Of a DNA stretch of 64,000 nucleotides, positions 35,299 through 46,756 are shown piece after piece. The stretch comes from Deinococcus sonorensis KR-87 (lineage in GTDB: Bacteria > Deinococcota > Deinococci > Deinococcales > Deinococcaceae): positions 2,845,001 through 2,909,000 of the forward strand of contig NZ_CP158299.1 in NCBI RefSeq assembly GCF_040256395.1. The letters run 5' to 3'. The position numbers were made by a program, and so were the translations under genes. Every line of letters begins with the position of its first letter. Positions within the stretch are counted from its first letter, which is position 1. The notes beneath the pieces were generated by a model that made no database searches, was not told where the DNA came from, and saw nothing but the letters and a program-made list of their open reading frames with translations.

Positions 35299-35865
35299 AT
35301 GCGAAGTCCAGGCGGTACCGGCAGTGCGTTTCTGGCCCTGATGCTGGCGGCGCTGGCCGGAGTGTTGCTGCTGCTGCCGGGGCCCCGCGTGCCCTCGGCG
35401 CTGCACCCGCACGCCACCCTGCTGGTGCTGGGCGCAGCTCAGTACAACGGCCACCCCAGTCCCGCCTTCCGGCAGCGGCTGGACCATGCGCTGGCGCTGT
35501 ACCGCAGCGGTCAGGTGCAGCGGGTGGTGGTGTCGGGCGGGGTGGGGCACGGCGACCGCTACAGCGAGGGGCAGGTGGGGCTGCAGTACCTCCGCCAGCG
35601 GGGCGTGCCCGGGTCAGCGCTGCAGGCCGAGACGCACAGCCGCACCACGCTGGAGAACCTGCGCCTCAGCCGGCCGCTGCTGCACGGCCCGGTCACGCTC
35701 GTCACCGACGAGGCCCACGCGGCCCGGGCGCTGGCGCTCGCCCACGCCACAGGGCTGCAGGCCAATGTGAGCAGCGTGCCGCTGGGCGCGGGTCACCTGC
35801 GCTACCGGCTGCGCGAACGGCTGGCCCTGACCGCCTACAGCGTGCTGGGCGCGGCGCGACTGTAA
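35299..35865 (+). CDS. YdcF/ElyC/SanA-type DUF218 protein
   Basis: 188 residues from ATG 35299 (an in-frame ATG-like start at 35245 lies upstream of the -10 box and is rejected). N-terminal signal anchor LALMLAALAGVLLLLPG, then the DUF218 Rossmann-like domain: LVLGAAQYNGHPSPAFRQRL, VVVSGGVGHGDRYSEG, and ETHSRTTLENL. Members act in envelope or outer-layer maintenance in E. coli (ElyC, SanA); the role here is unknown. Confidence 0.85.
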   Translation: MRSPGGTGSAFLALMLAALAGVLLLLPGPRVPSALHPHATLLVLGAAQYNGHPSPAFRQRLDHALALYRSGQVQRVVVSGGVGHGDRYSEGQVGLQYLRQRGVPGSALQAETHSRTTLENLRLSRPLLHGPVTLVTDEAHAARALALAHATGLQANVSSVPLGAGHLRYRLRERLALTAYSVLGAARL

Positions 35866-35869
35866 CGGC

Positions 35870-36319
35870 TCAGCGGTCCAGGTTCGGCAGGCGCACCACC
35901 GAGAACCAGAAGTCCTCGAAGGTGCGCACCACGCCGAAAAAGTTGTCGATGTTGACCGGCTTGACGATGTAGGCGCTGGCGAAGTTCTGGTAGCTGCGCA
36001 TCACGTCCGACTCGGCGTCGGAGGTGGTCAGCATGATCACCGGAATGATGCGCAGTTCCGGGTCCTCCTTGATGGCCTTGAGGGTGCTGACGCCGTCCAG
36101 GCGCGGCATGTTGATGTCCAGCAGGATCAGGTCCGGGCGCGCCTGCCCGGCGAAGCGGCCCTGACCGCGCAGGTAGGCCAGCGCGTCCACCCCGTTCTCC
36201 ACCACGTCCAGATGCACCGCCAGCCGGCCCTGCTCGAACGCCTCGCGCGCCAGGTACACGTCCATATCATTGTCTTCCGCCATCAGGATTCTGATGGGAT
36301 TCAGGGCATTGTACGTCAT
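35870..36319 (-). CDS. single-domain response regulator (Rcp1-like)
   Basis: 149 residues from ATG 36319 with GGAGG 7 bases upstream. Receiver domain only: acidic pocket E15-D16, phosphoacceptor D68 in LLDINMP, switch Thr near 101 in MLTTSD, and Lys in YIVKPVN near 126. The insertion and length resemble cyanobacterial Rcp1, the phytochrome partner, so a partner histidine kinase elsewhere is likely. The frame is open upstream to 36418, but no ribosome site supports that start. Confidence 0.9.
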   Translation of the reverse strand: MTYNALNPIRILMAEDNDMDVYLAREAFEQGRLAVHLDVVENGVDALAYLRGQGRFAGQARPDLILLDINMPRLDGVSTLKAIKEDPELRIIPVIMLTTSDAESDVMRSYQNFASAYIVKPVNIDNFFGVVRTFEDFWFSVVRLPNLDR

Positions 36320-36438
36320 GGCGCCTCCTGCAGTTCGCAGACCTGGGCGGCGGGCCGCGTGAGGTCTGGGGTCAGACCCCGCTCCGGAAGCCAGCGGATT
36401 CTGCCGGCTCCCTTCCACCAGGTCTCCTGGCTGCCGGC

Positions 36439-36444
36439 ATCATA
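36439..36444 (-). promoter_or_regulatory. -10 element for the response regulator
   Basis: TATGAT on the minus strand with a predicted leader of about 110 bases before ATG 36319. Confidence 0.4.
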
Positions 36445-36458
36445 GCGTGCCTCCACGC

Positions 36459-38066
36459 TCAGCCGCCGCGGCCCCGGCGCAGCAGCCCCCGCAGTTCCGG
36501 GAGCCGCAACGCCAGGGCCAGCGCCAGGTACACCGCCCCCCCTACGCCGCCCGCCAATGCCAGCCCCAGCAGGCCCGGGATGATCGGGCCGGGGGCGGGC
36601 AGAACCCGCGAAACCGCGTAGGCGGCCAGCCCGGCCAGCGCCGCGATGGGCAGCACCCGCAGCAGGTGGGCCAGCAGCGCCCGCACCGGAAAGCCCAGCC
36701 GGCGGCGGTACATCAGGCCCAGGCTCAGGCCCACCAGCACCCCGGAGATGGTGGTGGCCAGCCCGAAGCCGAAGAAGCCGAACACCGGCGTCAGCAGGCG
36801 GTACAGCAGCACCTCCAGCACGAAGCCCACCGCGCTGACCGTGACCGCCTCTGCCACCCGCTCACGCGCGTAGAAGGTCCGCAGCAGGATGGTGTTGATG
36901 GCCCACGGCACCAGCGCCAGGGCCCAGCCGGACAGGATGCCGCTGCCGGCCTGGAACTTTTCCAGCTGGCCCGCATTCAGCTGCGAGGTCAGGTTGAACA
37001 CGCTGACCGCATACCCGGAGAGCGCCACCAGCAGGGCACTGACCGGCGCGGCCAGGAAGGTCACCAGCCGCAGGGCCTGCAGGGTCAGGCCCCGGAACGC
37101 GGGCCAGTCCCGGTCGGCGGCGTGCTGCGAGAGCCGGGGAAAGTAGGCCAGCGCCGGGCTCACCACGAACAGGCCGTTGGCCAGGGTGAACAGCGTCTCG
37201 GCGTTGCGGTAGCCGGTCACGGTCCCGCGCGAGTACTGGGCGCTGGCGAGCAGCCGCACCACGTACACGTTCAGGATCTGCCGCGCCCCGGCGGTCAGCA
37301 TGAACGGCAGCATGTTCAGCAGCACCCGCCGCAGCGCCGGATGCCGGATCAGCGCCGGGGTCGGCAGTACCCCGAAGCGGCTCAGGGCCGGCAGCTGCAC
37401 CACCAGCTGGGCAAAGCCGCCCACCAGCCAGCCGAGCGCCAGCCAGGTGGCGGTGTTGGGGGTGACGAGCAGCGCCGCGATGCTGGCGAGGTTGAAGGCC
37501 ACCGGCGCGAAGCTGCTCTCGCGGAAGTGCTCGTCGGCATTCAGCAGGCCCATCGCGATGGCCGACAGGCTGATCAGCATCAGGAACGGCACCAGCAGGC
37601 GGGTCATGTACACCACCAGCTGGAAGTCGATGTTGCTGCCTGCCGGGATCAGCAGCCGGGCCAGCCACGGCGCCGCCAGCACGCCCAGCGCCAGCAGCAG
37701 TAGGTTCACCGCGATCAGCGCGCCGCTGATGGCCCGCGCCAGCACCCGGCGCTCGGCGGCGTCCAGCGACTTGTAGACCGGAATGAATGAGTTGACCAGC
37801 GCGCCCTCGGCCAGCAGTTCCCGCAGCAGGTTGGGGATGCTGATGGCCGCGTTGAAGGCGTCGGTGAGGCCCGGCGGCAGCGCGTTGATCACCTGCTGCC
37901 GCACGATGCCCGACAGCCTGGAGCCGAGCGTCCCGAGCATCACGACCACGATGTTGCGCCCCGCCGACTTGCGGGGCGGTTCGCCCCCGGCCGGGGTGAC
38001 GGGCGCCTCCGGTTCCGGCGAGGTCAGGTCGAAGTTGAACGGTTCGGGCGGGCGGGGGGCCGTCAT
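36459..38066 (-). CDS. murJ: lipid II flippase MurJ (MviN)
   Basis: 535 residues, about 14 transmembrane segments after a 40-residue Pro-rich cytoplasmic head. MurJ moves lipid II to the outside. Family signals include SRLSGIVRQQVI, LRELLAEGALVNSFIP, and the middle RTFYARE element. ATG 38066 has a TACAGT box 10 bases upstream; the frame continues upstream into the SDR gene region but that is coincidental. Confidence 0.93.
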   Translation of the reverse strand: MTAPRPPEPFNFDLTSPEPEAPVTPAGGEPPRKSAGRNIVVVMLGTLGSRLSGIVRQQVINALPPGLTDAFNAAISIPNLLRELLAEGALVNSFIPVYKSLDAAERRVLARAISGALIAVNLLLLALGVLAAPWLARLLIPAGSNIDFQLVVYMTRLLVPFLMLISLSAIAMGLLNADEHFRESSFAPVAFNLASIAALLVTPNTATWLALGWLVGGFAQLVVQLPALSRFGVLPTPALIRHPALRRVLLNMLPFMLTAGARQILNVYVVRLLASAQYSRGTVTGYRNAETLFTLANGLFVVSPALAYFPRLSQHAADRDWPAFRGLTLQALRLVTFLAAPVSALLVALSGYAVSVFNLTSQLNAGQLEKFQAGSGILSGWALALVPWAINTILLRTFYARERVAEAVTVSAVGFVLEVLLYRLLTPVFGFFGFGLATTISGVLVGLSLGLMYRRRLGFPVRALLAHLLRVLPIAALAGLAAYAVSRVLPAPGPIIPGLLGLALAGGVGGAVYLALALALRLPELRGLLRRGRGG

Positions 38067-38107
38067 ATCAGCCGACACTGTAGCGCCCGCAGCCGGGGCG
38101 CTGCCGC

Positions 38108-38830
38108 TCAGCCCTTCTTCGGCTGAGCCGGGCGCACCTCGACCCGGCTGGGCAGGGTCCGCGGATTCATGTGCAGCAGGTCCACCACGATCTGCGCGAT
38201 GTCGTCCGGCTGAATTTTCCAGGCGTCGGCGTCCTGGTTCGGCTGATGCCCCCCGAAGAAGGTGGCCACGCTGCCGGGCATGATCTGCGAGACCTTGATG
38301 CCCAGCGGGCGCAGGTCCAGCATGATCGCTTCCGAGAAGCCGTTCAGCCCGAACTTGCTGGCGTTGTAGGCGCTGCCGGCCGCAAACGGGTTCTTGCCGG
38401 CCAGGCTGCTGAGCGTGATGACGTAGCCGCGGCTGCGGCTCAGCGCCGGCACCGCCGCCTTGACGGTGTAGAAGGCGCCGGTCAGGTTGGTGTCGATCAC
38501 CTCGCTCCACTGCTCCGGGGTCAGGTCCTGGATCGGGGCGAAGTGGCCCACCCCGGCATTTACGAACAGCACGTCCAGCCCACCGAACGCCTCCACGTGG
38601 GCGTCCACGGCTGCCTGCACCGCCGCGAAGTCCCGGACGTCACAGACCGCGCCGCGTGCGCCTTCGCCCAACCGGCCAGCCGCCGCCTCGATCTCCTGGG
38701 CGCTGCGGCTGGTGATGGTGACCGTGTAGCCGTCCTGCAACAGCCGCTCGGCGGTCGCGTACCCGATGCCCTTGCTACCGCCGGTGATAAAGGCGCTCCT
38801 GGCCGGGGTCCCGTTCGTGTTGGTGGTCAT
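38108..38830 (-). CDS. short-chain dehydrogenase/reductase (SDR)
   Basis: 240 residues. NAD(P) loop TGGSKGIGYA (17-26), NAG motif FVNAGVG, catalytic Ser in LSSLAGK and YxxxK in YNASKFG. NADP preference and substrate are not evident. 41 bases upstream of murJ on the same strand. Confidence 0.9.
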   Translation of the reverse strand: MTTNTNGTPARSAFITGGSKGIGYATAERLLQDGYTVTITSRSAQEIEAAAGRLGEGARGAVCDVRDFAAVQAAVDAHVEAFGGLDVLFVNAGVGHFAPIQDLTPEQWSEVIDTNLTGAFYTVKAAVPALSRSRGYVITLSSLAGKNPFAAGSAYNASKFGLNGFSEAIMLDLRPLGIKVSQIMPGSVATFFGGHQPNQDADAWKIQPDDIAQIVVDLLHMNPRTLPSRVEVRPAQPKKG

Positions 38831-38836
38831 GGCGGT

Positions 38837-38842
38837 ACGCTA
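38837..38842 (-). promoter_or_regulatory. -10 element, leaderless SDR gene
   Basis: TAGCGT on the minus strand, 6 bases before ATG 38830. Confidence 0.45.
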
Positions 38843-38902
38843 ACACGCGGCGGAGAGCGGCACCGGATGCGAACCTGCACAGTGCCCGGCGGCCCTCGCC
38901 TG

Positions 38903-38908
38903 TAGCAT
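38903..38908 (+). promoter_or_regulatory. -10 element, leaderless mazG
   Basis: TAGCAT ends 7 bases before ATG 38916. The earlier in-frame ATG at 38907 lies inside this box. Confidence 0.5.
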
Positions 38909-38915
38909 GGACGGC

Positions 38916-39545
38916 ATGGAACAGCTGCTGGAAACGATGCGGCGGCTCCGGGCGCCGGACGGCTGCCCCTGGGACCGCGAACAGACCCACGAGTCCCTGC
39001 GCCCCTACCTGCTGGAGGAGGCCGCTGAGGCGGTGGACGCCATCAGTGCCGGTCAGCTGGATGAGCTGCCGGGCGAACTGGGCGACGTGCTGCTGCAGGT
39101 GGCCTTTCACAGCGTGATTGCGGAGGAGGCCGGAACCTTCAGCTACCGGGATGTGGAAGGCCACATCGTGGACAAGTTGGTGCGCCGGCATCCGCACGTG
39201 TTTGGCGAGGTGCAGGTCGCGGATGCGGACGAGGTGGTGACCAACTGGCAGGCCATCAAGCGGCAGGAACGTGGCGGCCGGGAACGCACGGTGGCCGAGC
39301 AGATTCCGGCGAGCCTGGGGGCACTGGCCCGCGAGGCCCAGGCGCAGAAGCTGCTGAAGGAGGAGCGGGGCGGCGATAAGGTCCTGATTCACGAGGCCTT
39401 CAAAGGGCTCACCCCCGACGAGGCCGGCGTAGGCCGCCTGCTCTCGGCCGTGGTTGCCTACGCCCGCGAGCACGGCGTGGACCCGGAAGTGGCCCTGCGC
39501 GCCCACACCGACCGCCGACTTCAGGCGGCAGAGCCGGCCCGGTGA
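38916..39545 (+). CDS. mazG: nucleoside triphosphate pyrophosphohydrolase MazG
   Basis: 209 residues from ATG 38916. [28 protein letters not shown] with the ExxE metal motif, and [16 protein letters not shown] with ExxD are diagnostic of MazG, which hydrolyses (d)NTPs to monophosphates and can lower ppGpp. Slightly shorter than the E. coli protein (263). Overlaps the following Nudix gene by four bases. Confidence 0.95.
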   Translation: MEQLLETMRRLRAPDGCPWDREQTHESLRPYLLEEAAEAVDAISAGQLDELPGELGDVLLQVAFHSVIAEEAGTFSYRDVEGHIVDKLVRRHPHVFGEVQVADADEVVTNWQAIKRQERGGRERTVAEQIPASLGALAREAQAQKLLKEERGGDKVLIHEAFKGLTPDEAGVGRLLSAVVAYAREHGVDPEVALRAHTDRRLQAAEPAR

Positions 39546-40099
39546 GCGACCTGCCCGACGACCCGCTGCAGCGCTGGCTTCTGGCCCGCACCCGTACGCC
39601 GCTGGATCTGCCGGAATTCCGGCGGGCGGCGGTGCTGGTGGGCCTGACCCGCGAACCCGACCCACGGGTGCTGCTCACCGTGCGCTCCAGCGACCTGCCC
39701 ACCCACCAGGGCCAGATCAGCTTTCCCGGCGGCAGCCTGGAAGCGGGCGAGACGCCTCAGCAGGCCGCCCTGCGCGAGGCCTGGGAGGAGGTGGGCCTGG
39801 AACCGCAGCTGGTGCGGGTGCTGGGCGAACTGGATGACGTGTTCACCCCGTACCGCTTCCACGTGACGCCGGTGCTGGCCCGGCTGCCGGCCGACCTGAG
39901 GCTCTCCCCCACGGCCGAGGTGGCCGAGATCCTGCTGCCCCGGCTCTCGGAACTGCGCCGGATCGTGCCGCGCAGCGAGGAGCGCATTTCACCCCTGAAT
40001 CAGCCGGTCACGGTGTACCACTATCTGTGGCACGGGCATGACATCTGGGGCATGACTGCGCGGGTGCTGCGCGAAGTGCTGGAAAGCGGCGTGGCCTGA
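39542..40099 (+). CDS. Nudix CoA pyrophosphatase
   Basis: 185 residues from GTG 39542. The CoA-specific NuCoA stretch [20 protein letters not shown] runs directly into the Nudix box ([20 protein letters not shown] then VGL). These enzymes cleave CoA or oxidised CoA; a Deinococcus radiodurans homolog is a structurally known CoAse. Coupled to mazG, so the pair looks like a nucleotide house-cleaning operon. Confidence 0.93.
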   Translation: MSDLPDDPLQRWLLARTRTPLDLPEFRRAAVLVGLTREPDPRVLLTVRSSDLPTHQGQISFPGGSLEAGETPQQAALREAWEEVGLEPQLVRVLGELDDVFTPYRFHVTPVLARLPADLRLSPTAEVAEILLPRLSELRRIVPRSEERISPLNQPVTVYHYLWHGHDIWGMTARVLREVLESGVA

Positions 40100-40112
40100 G
40101 CGGTGCAGCGGC

Positions 40113-40367
40113 TCAGCGGGTGCCGCGCCGGCGCAGCAGGGTCCGCAGGCGCTCCGGCGTGACCTGGATGTACGGCATGCTGCCGATGCGGATCACCGGG
40201 GCGTCGGCGGGCGGCTCGCCACACTGCGCCAGCGCCAGCTCGATGTTGCCGTCGGCGGTCACCATGCCGGGACTGATCTTGAGCTCCTCCCAGAACACCT
40301 CCAGCAGCGCCTCCCTGACGCTGACGTCCAGACCATCGATGCAGAGTTCAATCCGTGTGATCGGCAT
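40113..40367 (-). CDS. small thioredoxin-like protein, degenerate ferredoxin fold
   Basis: 84 residues from ATG 40367. The C-terminal half (PVIRIGSMPYIQVTPERLRTLL) looks like the end of NuoE-type [2Fe-2S] thioredoxin-like domains, but only Cys in ELCIDG and AQCGEP are present, so the four-Cys cluster site is incomplete. A redox or structural role is possible; the call is a fold-level guess. Confidence 0.6.
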   Translation of the reverse strand: MPITRIELCIDGLDVSVREALLEVFWEELKISPGMVTADGNIELALAQCGEPPADAPVIRIGSMPYIQVTPERLRTLLRRRGTR

Positions 40368-40375
40368 GAGTGGGC

Positions 40376-40381
40376 ATCTTA
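40376..40381 (-). promoter_or_regulatory. -10 element, leaderless small thioredoxin-like gene
   Basis: TAAGAT on the minus strand, 8 bases before ATG 40367. Confidence 0.5.
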
Positions 40382-40553
40382 TCCCGTTTGGCCGCCGCGC
40401 GGGACAGGGTGCCCCAGGCTGGGGCGTCTCCCGGAGGAGGGCCCGAGGCCTGGAGCGCCTTGAACATGACGCCAAGCAGTTGGTCGCCAATTCACAGGCT
40501 CTGGCGCCCGTCAAAGGTGAGACATCCCGCGCTGATGCCGGGCCGACATACTC

Positions 40554-40559
40554 TAGAAT
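40554..40559 (+). promoter_or_regulatory. -10 element of clpC
   Basis: TAGAAT, predicted leader about 115 bases. No clear HspR or CtsR operator was seen around it. Confidence 0.45.
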
Positions 40560-40679
40560 CACGCTGGAGCAAAAAGATCACACCGACCTGCCGTTTGTGC
40601 TGCTCTACCTGCCATTATTCCGCGCCCCACCGCCGAGCACCCAGTTGCGACGTGCAGCGCCCGACCCAGGGGGGAGTCC

Positions 40680-42912
<2,233 letters not shown>

Positions 42913-42931
42913 GCACCAAGCAGGTACCATT

Positions 42932-42959
42932 GAGCGCCCCGGCTTCGGCCGGGGCGCTC
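42932..42959 (+). terminator. terminator after clpC
   Basis: GAGCGCCCCGGC-TTCG-GCCGGGGCGCTC, a 12-bp stem with a UUCG loop, then TGTTGCT. Confidence 0.8.
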
Positions 42960-43060
42960 TGTTGCTCTGGCGCGTGCACGAGCAGACGGCAGCCTGTTCC
43001 GGGACCGCAGGCGGAGCCGTCCGCCTTCCCCAGCACCTGTCCTGACCTGCCTCTTCCCTA

Positions 43061-43066
43061 TACACT
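43061..43066 (+). promoter_or_regulatory. -10 element, leaderless DUF2087 gene
   Basis: TACACT ends 6 bases before ATG 43073. Confidence 0.5.
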
Positions 43067-43072
43067 GGCCGA

Positions 43073-43345
43073 ATGACGAAAAGTATTGCCGCCTTTCAGG
43101 ACGAGTTCGGCCGCATCACCAGCTGGCCCAGCGACCGCCGCCGTGAACACCAGCTGGCGGTGCTGGACCACCTTGCCCGGCTGTTCGAGGGAGGCGTGCG
43201 GTATCCGCGCGCCGAAGTCACGCGGACGCTGCAGGAGCACACCACCCTGCCGGACCCGGACATGCTCCTGCAGGAACTGCTGGACGGCGGCTACCTGAGT
43301 GCCTCTCCGGACGGTGAAACGATCTGGCACAGCAACGGCCGCTGA
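43073..43345 (+). CDS. DUF2087-like small protein
   Basis: 90 residues. HQLAVLDHLARLFEGGVRYP, then EVTRTLQEHTTLPDPDMLLQ and LLDGGYLSASPDG match the DUF2087 winged-helix-like pattern seen alone or at the end of regulators. Likely DNA- or protein-binding; function unknown. Confidence 0.7.
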   Translation: MTKSIAAFQDEFGRITSWPSDRRREHQLAVLDHLARLFEGGVRYPRAEVTRTLQEHTTLPDPDMLLQELLDGGYLSASPDGETIWHSNGR

Positions 43346-43352
43346 GGCCGAC

Positions 43353-44240
43353 TCAGTCCTGCAGCACCTCCACGATCCGTCGGCAGCGGGCCGGATCGAG
43401 CGTGAGGCCCACCTCCAGGCCCCAGAGCCAGTAGTCCACGCAGCGCACCAGGGTCCAGGCGCGAGCCAGCGCCGGGTCCAGTTCCGCCACCGCGCAGAGC
43501 CGCTGCAGGGCCCACGCCACCCCACCGGCCGCTTCAATGTCGTCCAGGCGCGTCCAGAGCAGCTGGGCCAGCCCGAACTCCGGGGCACCGGCCACCACCA
43601 TCGGATCAATCGCCAGCCAGGGCTCGCGGTGCCCGGCCAGCACATTGCCGTACCACAGGTCCCGGTGGACCAGCTGCCGGCCGCTGCTGGGGCCAAGATC
43701 AGCCGCGAGGTGCTGCACTTTGCTCAACACGTCCACCGAGCAGGGTTGTCCAGTGGCCTGCCAGCGGGCCCGTGTGGCGTCCGAGGCGAACTGCTCTGCC
43801 CACTGGTCCAGGCTGCCCACCGCCGCCGGCGCCGGGACCGTAAGGCGGGCGATCAGCTGAGCGGCCACCTCCAGCGCGTGTGCCACCGAAAGCGTCATCA
43901 GCGTGCGGCCCGCATCCAGCCGTTCCAATAATGTGGCGCTACATTCGGGGTTATCGTCCAGCAGCAGGACGGCGCCCCGCCCATTCCAGGCGCGGAGGGC
44001 CGCCACCTCCTGCTCGTGCCACTGACGGAGCCACGACAGCTTGAGCACGCACGGCTGCTGCTCACGCTGCACCGGGACCACCAGCGACATTGCCCCGTGA
44101 ATGGCGGGGTCCGTGACCTGCAGCCCCCACTGTTCACACAGGTGGGCGACCTGCTGTGGGAGTGATGCGGCCCAGCGCAGGCCCGCCTCTCCGTTCAGCT
44201 GGCGCACCACCTCCAGAAACGACGCCGGCAGCGAGATCAT
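43353..44240 (-). CDS. aminoglycoside/hydroxyurea-type phosphotransferase
   Basis: 295 residues from ATG 44240. Kinase-like fold: VLKLSWLRQWHEQEVAALRA (ATP lysine region), catalytic HRDLWYGNVL (HxDxxxxN) and WLAIDPM as the metal-binding aspartate. The pattern fits the family that includes streptomycin 6-phosphotransferases and hydroxyurea-resistance enzymes. A true resistance role is not shown; such genes are common in soil bacteria. Confidence 0.82.
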   Translation of the reverse strand: MISLPASFLEVVRQLNGEAGLRWAASLPQQVAHLCEQWGLQVTDPAIHGAMSLVVPVQREQQPCVLKLSWLRQWHEQEVAALRAWNGRGAVLLLDDNPECSATLLERLDAGRTLMTLSVAHALEVAAQLIARLTVPAPAAVGSLDQWAEQFASDATRARWQATGQPCSVDVLSKVQHLAADLGPSSGRQLVHRDLWYGNVLAGHREPWLAIDPMVVAGAPEFGLAQLLWTRLDDIEAAGGVAWALQRLCAVAELDPALARAWTLVRCVDYWLWGLEVGLTLDPARCRRIVEVLQD

Positions 44241-44247
44241 TGCCTGC

Positions 44248-44253
44248 ACTGTA
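44248..44253 (-). promoter_or_regulatory. -10 element, leaderless phosphotransferase gene
   Basis: TACAGT on the minus strand, 7 bases before ATG 44240. Confidence 0.5.
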
Positions 44254-44313
44254 CTGTCCGGCCCCTCGCCCCACACTGCAATCCATTTCGCTCTGAACAG
44301 AACGAAGCTGAGC

Positions 44314-44319
44314 TAGACT
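44314..44319 (+). promoter_or_regulatory. -10 element, leaderless radA
   Basis: TAGACT ends 7 bases before ATG 44327. Confidence 0.55.
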
Positions 44320-44326
44320 ACCCTCA

Positions 44327-45691
44327 ATGCCCAAAGTCGTCACCAAATACGTCTGCACCTCCTGCGGCTACCAGTCGGCCAAGCCGCTGGGCCGCTGCCC
44401 CAACTGTCAGGCCTGGAACAGCTTCGAGGAGGAACTGCCCAGCGTGGCTGCGGCGTCCACCAAGGGGGGGTACGGCGGCGTGGCGGGCGGACGGCTCACC
44501 CCGCTGAGTGCGGTGGGGCGGCGGGAGGAGCCGCGCACGCCCAGCGGGATTCTGGAGCTGGACCGGGTGCTGGGCGGCGGGCTGGTGGCGGGCGGGGTCA
44601 CGCTGATCGGCGGCGAGCCGGGCATCGGCAAGAGCACCCTGCTGCTGCAGGTCGCGGACCTGATCGCGCGCGGCGGCAACACCGTGCTGTACGTGGCGGG
44701 TGAGGAAAGCCTGGAGCAGATCCGGCTGCGCGCCGACCGGCTGGGCGTGCAGGGCGACATCCACCTGACCCGCGACACCCGCGCCGAGGCGATCTTTGCG
44801 CTGATGGAGCAGCACCGCCCCACCCTCTGCATCGTGGACAGCATTCAGACCATGACGCTGGACGAGGCGTCCGGGGTGGCCGGCGGGGTGGCCCAGGTGC
44901 GTGACGCCACCGCCCTGATCACCCGCGCCGCCAAGGAGACCGGCACCGCCACCGTGCTGGTGGGCCACGTGACCAAGGAAGGCACGGTGGCCGGCCCGAA
45001 GGTGATGGAGCACATCGTGGACACCACCGTGTTCCTGGAGTCGGTGGGGAGCTTCCGGCTGCTGCGGAGCGTCAAGAACCGCTTCGGGCAGGCGGGCGAA
45101 CTTGGCGTGTTCGAGATGCGCGAGTCGGGGCTGGTGGCGGTGGAGAACCCGTCGGCGGCGTTCCTAGCCGAGCGGCCGGTGGGGGTGCCGGGCAGCGTGG
45201 TGGCGGCCACCCAGGACGGCCACCGCCCGATGCTGCTGGAGGTGCAGGCGCTGGCCGCCCGCACGCCGTACCCCAACCCGCGCCGGGTGGTAGTGGGCCT
45301 GGACCCGCGCCGGGTGGATGTGGTGCTGGCGGTGCTGGAGCGCCGGCTGGACCTGGCGCTGGGCAACCTGGACATCTATGTCAACCTGGCGGGCGGCCTG
45401 AAGGTCCCGGACCCGGGCCTGGACCTGGCGGTGGCGCTGGCGGTGTACTCGGCGGTGGTGGGCAAGCCGGTGCCGGGTGCGGTGGCGGTGTTCGGTGAGG
45501 TGGGTCTGGCGGGCGAGGTCCGCACCGTGCAGGGCGCGCTCCGCCGGGCCGAGGAGGCGGGCCGGGCCGGGTACACCCGGCTGGTGGTGCCGCCGGGACT
45601 GGACGGGGTGGCGGGCATTCGCAGCGTGGAGGAAGCGCTGGGCGTGGTGTGGACCGGTGGCGCGTCATCCGGGGACACCCGCCGCACCTGA
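44327..45691 (+). CDS. radA: DNA repair helicase RadA (Sms)
   Basis: 454 residues. Zinc finger C10-x2-C13 and C24-x2-C27, RecA-like ATPase with Walker [10 protein letters not shown] (95-103), the RadA-specific KNRFG motif, and a C-terminal Lon-protease-like domain (from about 300) without a catalytic dyad. RadA drives branch migration in recombination, and it contributes to radiation resistance in Deinococcus. Confidence 0.97.
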   Translation: MPKVVTKYVCTSCGYQSAKPLGRCPNCQAWNSFEEELPSVAAASTKGGYGGVAGGRLTPLSAVGRREEPRTPSGILELDRVLGGGLVAGGVTLIGGEPGIGKSTLLLQVADLIARGGNTVLYVAGEESLEQIRLRADRLGVQGDIHLTRDTRAEAIFALMEQHRPTLCIVDSIQTMTLDEASGVAGGVAQVRDATALITRAAKETGTATVLVGHVTKEGTVAGPKVMEHIVDTTVFLESVGSFRLLRSVKNRFGQAGELGVFEMRESGLVAVENPSAAFLAERPVGVPGSVVAATQDGHRPMLLEVQALAARTPYPNPRRVVVGLDPRRVDVVLAVLERRLDLALGNLDIYVNLAGGLKVPDPGLDLAVALAVYSAVVGKPVPGAVAVFGEVGLAGEVRTVQGALRRAEEAGRAGYTRLVVPPGLDGVAGIRSVEEALGVVWTGGASSGDTRRT

Positions 45692-45697
45692 ACCCGC

Positions 45698-45703
45698 TAG
45701 ACT
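45698..45703 (+). promoter_or_regulatory. -10 element, leaderless PIN-TRAM gene
   Basis: TAGACT ends 8 bases before ATG 45712. Confidence 0.5.
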
Positions 45704-45711
45704 GTCGGGGA

Positions 45712-46743
45712 ATGCCGCTTGTACGAATTTCTACATTATTGTTGGGACTATTGATTGGCTGGCTGGCGGGCCGATGGCTGGCCGCCGTGCAGGGCAGCGA
45801 GGCGCACACTGCCCAGGTGAATACCCTGTCGCTGATGATGGGCGGCGCGCTGCTGGCGCTGCTGCTGGCTGACCGCGCCGAGCGGCTGGCGCTGAGTTTC
45901 CGCACCAACTTCGGCCGGTGGTACAGCCGGCTGTCCCCCAGCAGCGTCACGGCGGCCACCTTCGCGCTGGCCATCGCGCTGCTGCTGAGCGTGCTGATCA
46001 GCAATCTGCTGGGCGGCGTGCCGTACTACCGCTGGTGGTGGAACGTCCTGATCACGCTGGCGCTGGCCGGCTTCTTCGTGCCGTTCGCGCTGCGCAACTC
46101 GGAGATCTTCGGGTCGCTGGCCGGGAACCGGGTGCGGCGGCGCAGCGGCGGCAAACTGCTGGACAGCAACGTGATCATTGACGGCCGGCTTGTCGATCTG
46201 GTGCGCAGCGGCCTGCTGGAGGGCGATCTGGTGGTGCCGGGCTTCGTGCTGCGCGAGTTGCAGCTGCTCTCGGACCACGGCGATCCGCAGCGCCGGGCCC
46301 GGGGCAAGCGCGGCCTGGGCGTGCTGGAGGAGCTGTACGAGGTGGCGCAGCTGCGGGTGGACGACTGGGACGTCAAGGAGCTGAACCTCACCGACGACAA
46401 GCTGGTGCGGATGGCCCGCGAAACCGGGGCCAAGATCATCAGCAACGATGCCGGGCTGAGCAAGGTGGCCAAACTGCACGGCGTGAGCATCATCAACCTG
46501 AACGAGGCAGCGGTGGCGCTGCGCCCGCAGCTGCAGGTGGGCGACACCCTGCAGGTCACCATCACCAAGGGCGGGCAGCAGGCCGGACAGGGCGTGGGCT
46601 ACCTGGAAGACGGCACCATGATGGTGGTGGAGGACGGAGCGAAGTACCGCAACCGCTCGGTGCGGGTGGTGGTGCTCAACAACGTGCAGACCAGCGTGGG
46701 CCGGATGGTGTTCGCCAAGGCCGACCCGGAAACCAACAACTGA
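45712..46743 (+). CDS. PIN-TRAM membrane protein (YacL-like)
   Basis: 343 residues. Four hydrophobic segments in residues 1-130, then a PIN nuclease domain from about 140 (LLDSNVIIDGRLVDLV, DDKLVRMARETGAKIISND supply the acidic residues) and a TRAM RNA-binding domain near 265-330 (GDTLQVTITKGGQQAGQGVG). Homologs usually follow radA, as here. Likely a membrane-bound RNase; substrates unknown. Start 45712 chosen by the -10 box. Confidence 0.88.
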   Translation: MPLVRISTLLLGLLIGWLAGRWLAAVQGSEAHTAQVNTLSLMMGGALLALLLADRAERLALSFRTNFGRWYSRLSPSSVTAATFALAIALLLSVLISNLLGGVPYYRWWWNVLITLALAGFFVPFALRNSEIFGSLAGNRVRRRSGGKLLDSNVIIDGRLVDLVRSGLLEGDLVVPGFVLRELQLLSDHGDPQRRARGKRGLGVLEELYEVAQLRVDDWDVKELNLTDDKLVRMARETGAKIISNDAGLSKVAKLHGVSIINLNEAAVALRPQLQVGDTLQVTITKGGQQAGQGVGYLEDGTMMVVEDGAKYRNRSVRVVVLNNVQTSVGRMVFAKADPETNN

Positions 46744-46756
46744 GCCTCAGGGCGGG

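Larger units (their letters stand above)
40368..40679. other. 312-base region before clpC, no gene seen
   Basis: Contains the divergent -10 box TAAGAT (40381-40376, minus), a hairpin GCCCCAG-G-CTGGGGC (40411-40425) and the clpC promoter box at 40554. No coding frame with good third-position bias and no riboswitch I recognise. Confidence 0.5.
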
